Shown piece by piece: positions 60,409 to 64,000 of a DNA stretch of 64,000 bases. The stretch covers positions 1 to 64,000 of the forward strand of contig NZ_CALFXI010000019.1 in assembly GCF_937958065.1 (NCBI RefSeq), read 5' to 3'. The notes under the pieces were generated by a model. That model made no database searches. It saw nothing but the letters and a program-made list of their open reading frames with translations, and was not told the DNA's origin. The position numbers were made by a program, and so were the translations under genes. Every line of letters begins with the position of its first letter. Positions within the stretch are counted from its first letter, which is position 1. The DNA is from an uncultured Steroidobacter sp. Lineage in GTDB: Bacteria; Pseudomonadota; Gammaproteobacteria; Steroidobacterales; Steroidobacteraceae.

Positions 60409-62862
60409 ATGGCCGACTTTTCCGGATTCGACAGACTCTGGCTGGGCTTGTTGCGCGCGCCCGTTTCCATGTGGGCGCGTCCGCATGTACTGCCGGAGGA
60501 TTTGCGGGCTCGCTACGCACAGCGGGAACGCCCGATCTGCTATGTGTTGAACGAGTCCGCGATCGCCGATCTGGTCGTGCTGGAAAAGGTCTGCGCCGCG
60601 CATGGCTTGCCGGCGCCCACGCAGGCTTTGAAGAAGCCCCTGCCGTCGGAGTCGGTGCTGTTTCTGCAACGGCGTGCGGGCTTCTGGGGCGATCGCACCG
60701 ACTATCGTATTTCCGAGTCGATGCGCTCGCTGGTCGCCGCGGCGTTCGACGATCCCACGCTCGATGTCGATCTCGTTCCGGTCACCGTGTTGTGGGGGCG
60801 CGCGCCGAATCGCAAGGACTCGTGGCTGCGCATCCTGCTGTCCGAGAACTGGGAGCGCGTCGGACGCTTCCGCCGGTTGCTGTCGGCGATGGTGAACGGC
60901 CGCAATCTGTTCGTTCAGTTTGGCGAGCCGGTGTCGTTGCGCGTGGCTGTGAACGAAGGCACCGATAAGGCGCGCGCCGTCCGACGTCTCACTCGGACGT
61001 TGCGGCTCAATCTGGCGCGCCAGCGTGCCGCGGCGATCGGGCCCGATCTCTCGCATCGACGCACCATGGCAACGCAAGTGCTGCGTGCGGCCGCCGTGCG
61101 CCGTGCGATGGCCGACGAGATGCGTTCCAAGAAGATCTCCCGGCGCGAAGCCCTGAAGCTGGCTCAGAACTACGTCTGGGAGATTGCCGCCAACTATTCG
61201 CACATCTTCGTTGCGTTCATGGCCAAGGGGCTGAGCTGGTTCTGGACGCGTCTGTACGATGGCGTCGAGCTGCATCACGTCGAACAATTGCAGAAGGTGA
61301 TCGACGGCAACGAAGTGATCTACGTGCCGTGTCACCGCAGTCACATCGATTATCTGCTGTTGTCCTACGTCATCTATTACAAGGGCTACGCGATTCCGCA
61401 CATCGCGGCCGGCATCAACTTGAACATGGCCGGCGTCGGGCGCTTCCTGCGCAAGGGCGGCGCCTTCTTCATGCGCCGCAGCTTCAAGGGCAATGCGCTG
61501 TACACCATGGTATTCATGAAATACCTGGGCCTGATGATGGCGCGCGGCCATTCCATCGAATATTTCATCGAAGGCGGGCGCAGTCGCACCGGTCGGCTGT
61601 TACAACCCAAGACCGGCATGCTGTCGATGACTTTGCGCAGCTACTTGCGGGACCCGCGGCGGCCCATCGTGTTCCTGCCGGTGTACTTCGGCTACGAGCG
61701 CCTGATCGAAGGCAAGACCTACGTCAACGAGATGCTCGGCAAGCCCAAGGAAAAGGAATCCATCTTCACCCTGGTGCGTACGTTGCCGGCGTTGCGAAAG
61801 CGCTTTGGCAAGGTGCATGTGAGCTTCGGCGAAGCGATCCACCTCAACGAGCTCCTGAAGCGTCACGATCCAGAGAGTCGTCATCTGGTGGAGAAAGTGG
61901 AGCGGCCATCATGGCTGCCTCAGGCGGTCGACGAGCTCGCCTCGCGCATCATGACCAACATCAACAGCGCCGCCTGCGTCGCGCCGATGAACTTGATTGC
62001 TACCGCCTTGCTCGCAACCCCGAAACAGTCAATGTTGGAGAGCGACCTGGCGCGGCAGTTGGAGCTGTATGCGTCGTTGCTGCGACAGGCCCCATACTCG
62101 CCGCTGATCTGGGTCACCGAGAGCGATGGCGCGTCCATCGTGCGCCATGGCGAACGCATGGGCGTGATTCAGCGGCTCAAACATCAGCTCGGGGATGTCA
62201 TGCAGATGACGGAGGAGAACTCCGTGCTCATGACCTACTTCCGTAACAACGTGCTGCACCTGATGGCGTTGCCGTCGCTGATCGCGTGCTGCTTTCTGAA
62301 CAATCGCACCATGCGCACCGAAGACATCCAGCGCCTGATGTGGCGCATCTATCCCTATGTGCGCGACGAGTTGTTCCTGCGCTGGACCGAAGAGGAGATC
62401 AGCGCAGTCACGCTGGAGACGCTGGACGATCTGGCCAACCATGGCCTGCTCGAATCGGTGGAAGCGGGGGCGCAGTGGCGGCGTCCGCCGACGGGCTCGG
62501 CCGAAGCCGTGCAGCTGTCGAACCTGGCGCAGGTCACGGTCCAGATCATCGAACGTTACTATCTGGTGATCGCCGTGCTGTTGAAACATGGCAGCGGCCG
62601 CATCAGTCAGGACGCGCTCGAATCGCAATGCCAGCTCATGGCGCAGCGGATGTCGCTGCTCTACGAGCTCAACTCGCCGGAGTTCTTCGACAAGACGCTG
62701 TTCAAGAACTTCATCGATCTGCTGCGCTCACGCAATGTGCTCGGTGTGAATGCGGAGGGGCGCCTGACCTACACCGACATGCTGCCGGCAGTGGCTGATG
62801 ATGCCCAGCTGGTGTTGCACGAGCAGATCCGGAACAGCGTGCTGCAGGTTACGCACCGCTGA
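60409..62862 (+). CDS. plsB: Glycerol-3-phosphate acyltransferase
   Basis: PlsB acylates the sn-1 position of glycerol-3-phosphate, the first step of phospholipid synthesis, at the inner membrane. The 817-residue protein has the family motifs VPCHRSHIDYLL (block I, about 307), the GAFFMRRSFKGN block II, FIEGGRSRTG block III and IVFLPVYFGYE block IV. Length is normal for gammaproteobacterial PlsB. A lipoprotein gene precedes and pldA follows. Confidence 0.96.
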   Translation: MADFSGFDRLWLGLLRAPVSMWARPHVLPEDLRARYAQRERPICYVLNESAIADLVVLEKVCAAHGLPAPTQALKKPLPSESVLFLQRRAGFWGDRTDYRISESMRSLVAAAFDDPTLDVDLVPVTVLWGRAPNRKDSWLRILLSENWERVGRFRRLLSAMVNGRNLFVQFGEPVSLRVAVNEGTDKARAVRRLTRTLRLNLARQRAAAIGPDLSHRRTMATQVLRAAAVRRAMADEMRSKKISRREALKLAQNYVWEIAANYSHIFVAFMAKGLSWFWTRLYDGVELHHVEQLQKVIDGNEVIYVPCHRSHIDYLLLSYVIYYKGYAIPHIAAGINLNMAGVGRFLRKGGAFFMRRSFKGNALYTMVFMKYLGLMMARGHSIEYFIEGGRSRTGRLLQPKTGMLSMTLRSYLRDPRRPIVFLPVYFGYERLIEGKTYVNEMLGKPKEKESIFTLVRTLPALRKRFGKVHVSFGEAIHLNELLKRHDPESRHLVEKVERPSWLPQAVDELASRIMTNINSAACVAPMNLIATALLATPKQSMLESDLARQLELYASLLRQAPYSPLIWVTESDGASIVRHGERMGVIQRLKHQLGDVMQMTEENSVLMTYFRNNVLHLMALPSLIACCFLNNRTMRTEDIQRLMWRIYPYVRDELFLRWTEEEISAVTLETLDDLANHGLLESVEAGAQWRRPPTGSAEAVQLSNLAQVTVQIIERYYLVIAVLLKHGSGRISQDALESQCQLMAQRMSLLYELNSPEFFDKTLFKNFIDLLRSRNVLGVNAEGRLTYTDMLPAVADDAQLVLHEQIRNSVLQVTHR

Positions 62863-62965
62863 CGTAGGCGGTTGCCAGCCCGTGGCCAGCGAGTCGGCAA
62901 CGCTGGCCGGATCGATCCCGGCCGGGTAGGCTTCGGCCAATCGCCTGCTCGCAGTCGTCCCTGTC

Positions 62966-64000
62966 ATGAATATTTCCAAGCTGTTGCCCGCGCTCGCAGC
63001 CCTCATCGCCTGCAGCGCGCACGCCGACATCATTCTTTCCACACCGCATGCTCAGGTCGTCTCGGCCACTCCGCTGGAGCTCGACCTGACTCTGACCAAC
63101 AGCGATCCACAGCCACTGGTCGTGGAGTTGCCCGAGACGGTGCACGTGCGCTTTGAAACGCCGACCGGGCTGTCGGTCATCGAGATGACACCGGATCGCT
63201 CCGGACGCATCGAAGTGGCGTCCGGCGCTTTCACACGGATGAAGTTGCACGGGGCATTGCCGGCGAACGTCGAAGGCATCGCAACCCTGGTGCCGACCGG
63301 GGTCGCGTCGAACTCGGTCGCTTTGCAAATTCTTCCTGCCACGAGCAACACCGGTGCCATCGCGGGCACCCAGGCCGCGCGTCCTCCCGAGCCGCCGAAA
63401 CAGACCTACACCACCGCGCTGGTCGACAAGCCGCCCCCGCTCGCCGTGTCGGTTTACGAACCGGTTTACATCATCGTTGGCGGCGACGGCGGCTTGAATG
63501 CGAAGTTCCAGATCAGCTTGCGGTATCAGCTGTTCGATGCCAACGGTCCACTCGCCAGGCGCTTGCCGTGGCTGGATGATCTGTATCTGTCGTACTCGCA
63601 GACTTCGCTGTGGGACTTGAACGAGCTGTCCAAACCGTTCCGCGATTCCAGTTACCGGCCGCGTCTGTTCTTTGCAAACTACGACCTCGCGCGATTCTTC
63701 GACGGCCAGCTGCGGCTCGGGGTCGAGGGCGGCCTCGGTCACGAATCCAACGGCAAGGACGGCGCGGACTCCCGCAGCTTCAACATGGCGTATATACGCC
63801 CGGCACTGACGTTCGGCGATCCGGCCGGACTGCGTTTCTTCGCCGCGCCGTTGATCCACAACTACATTTCGGCCGACGAGAATCCCGACATTGCCGACTA
63901 TCGCGGCTACGTCGACTGGATGTTCGGCTTCGGCGCCAAGGGCGGTCTCGATTTCTGGACCACTCTGCGCAAGGGCAAGCGGAGCACCTTCGGCAGCATG
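62966..64000 (+). CDS. pldA: Outer-membrane phospholipase A (PldA), 3' truncated by window
   Basis: The frame is open from ATG 62966 to the end (345 codons). The product has a signal peptide (ALAALIACSAHAD), a ~150-residue N-terminal extension that looks beta-rich, and then the PldA barrel: FQISLRYQLF, LYLSYSQTSLWDL, and the active-site GLGHESNGKDGADSRSFNMA, with the catalytic His and Ser. PldA hydrolyses phospholipids that appear in the outer leaflet. The N-terminal extension is longer than in E. coli PldA. The C-terminus lies beyond the window. It lies 103 nt after plsB. Confidence 0.9.
   Translation, partial: MNISKLLPALAALIACSAHADIILSTPHAQVVSATPLELDLTLTNSDPQPLVVELPETVHVRFETPTGLSVIEMTPDRSGRIEVASGAFTRMKLHGALPANVEGIATLVPTGVASNSVALQILPATSNTGAIAGTQAARPPEPPKQTYTTALVDKPPPLAVSVYEPVYIIVGGDGGLNAKFQISLRYQLFDANGPLARRLPWLDDLYLSYSQTSLWDLNELSKPFRDSSYRPRLFFANYDLARFFDGQLRLGVEGGLGHESNGKDGADSRSFNMAYIRPALTFGDPAGLRFFAAPLIHNYISADENPDIADYRGYVDWMFGFGAKGGLDFWTTLRKGKRSTFGSM

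Overview
The window is GC-rich bacterial chromosome, densely packed with genes on both strands. TtcA, PlsB, FolE, a class III PHA synthase, GlgA/GlgC, two TonB-dependent receptors, an RND pump and PldA together point to a Gram-negative gammaproteobacterium. A Xanthomonadales/Nevskiales (Steroidobacter-like) affiliation is my inference. I saw no rRNA, tRNA, prophage, transposase or CRISPR array. Base composition and codon use look uniform.

Layout. 1-168: a degenerate tandem repeat. 169-6761 (minus): a secreted cellulose-degrading operon transcribed GH6 cellobiohydrolase -> AA10 LPMO -> GH5 endoglucanase. 7125-12264 (plus): two exported enzymes (dienelactone hydrolase, 2-hydroxyacid dehydrogenase), then a phospholipase D/VTT fusion overlapping an EEP phosphatase. 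12258-18864: SHOCT membrane protein, FolE, a small START-like protein, an M48 lipoprotein, an EF-hand protein divergent from a CpxRA-like two-component system, and a lipoprotein. 19072-29293 (plus): a small protein, a periplasmic chorismate mutase/cyclohexadienyl dehydratase fusion, LemA with an M48 protease, and a double-length UvrA. 29784-36381 (plus): two TonB receptors whose upstream regions carry related palindromes, a perfect CRP-type site and a shared promoter-like 10-mer.

36486-45163: an island of three sulfotransferase modules, three Asp/Asn beta-hydroxylase (AspH) modules and a 2OG-Fe(II) oxygenase. AspH occurs once fused to TPRs, once fused to a sulfotransferase, and once as a separate gene overlapping a sulfotransferase gene by 4 nt. 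This is my best candidate for an undescribed system: coupled hydroxylation and sulfation of an unknown substrate next to outer-membrane receptors. 45383-51420: carbon storage, with glgC, a LEA14-like lipoprotein, glgA cotranscribed with phaR, and divergent phaE-phaC. 51528-64000: cysteine synthase, an RND efflux pair with nested palindromes upstream, a strongly structured intergenic segment that may encode an RNA, M32 carboxypeptidase, TtcA with a hydrolase, a short lipoprotein, PlsB, and a PldA gene cut by the window end.

Starts were chosen from Shine-Dalgarno (SD) sequences, signal peptides and family length. All family names come from motif recognition by eye; no search was run.
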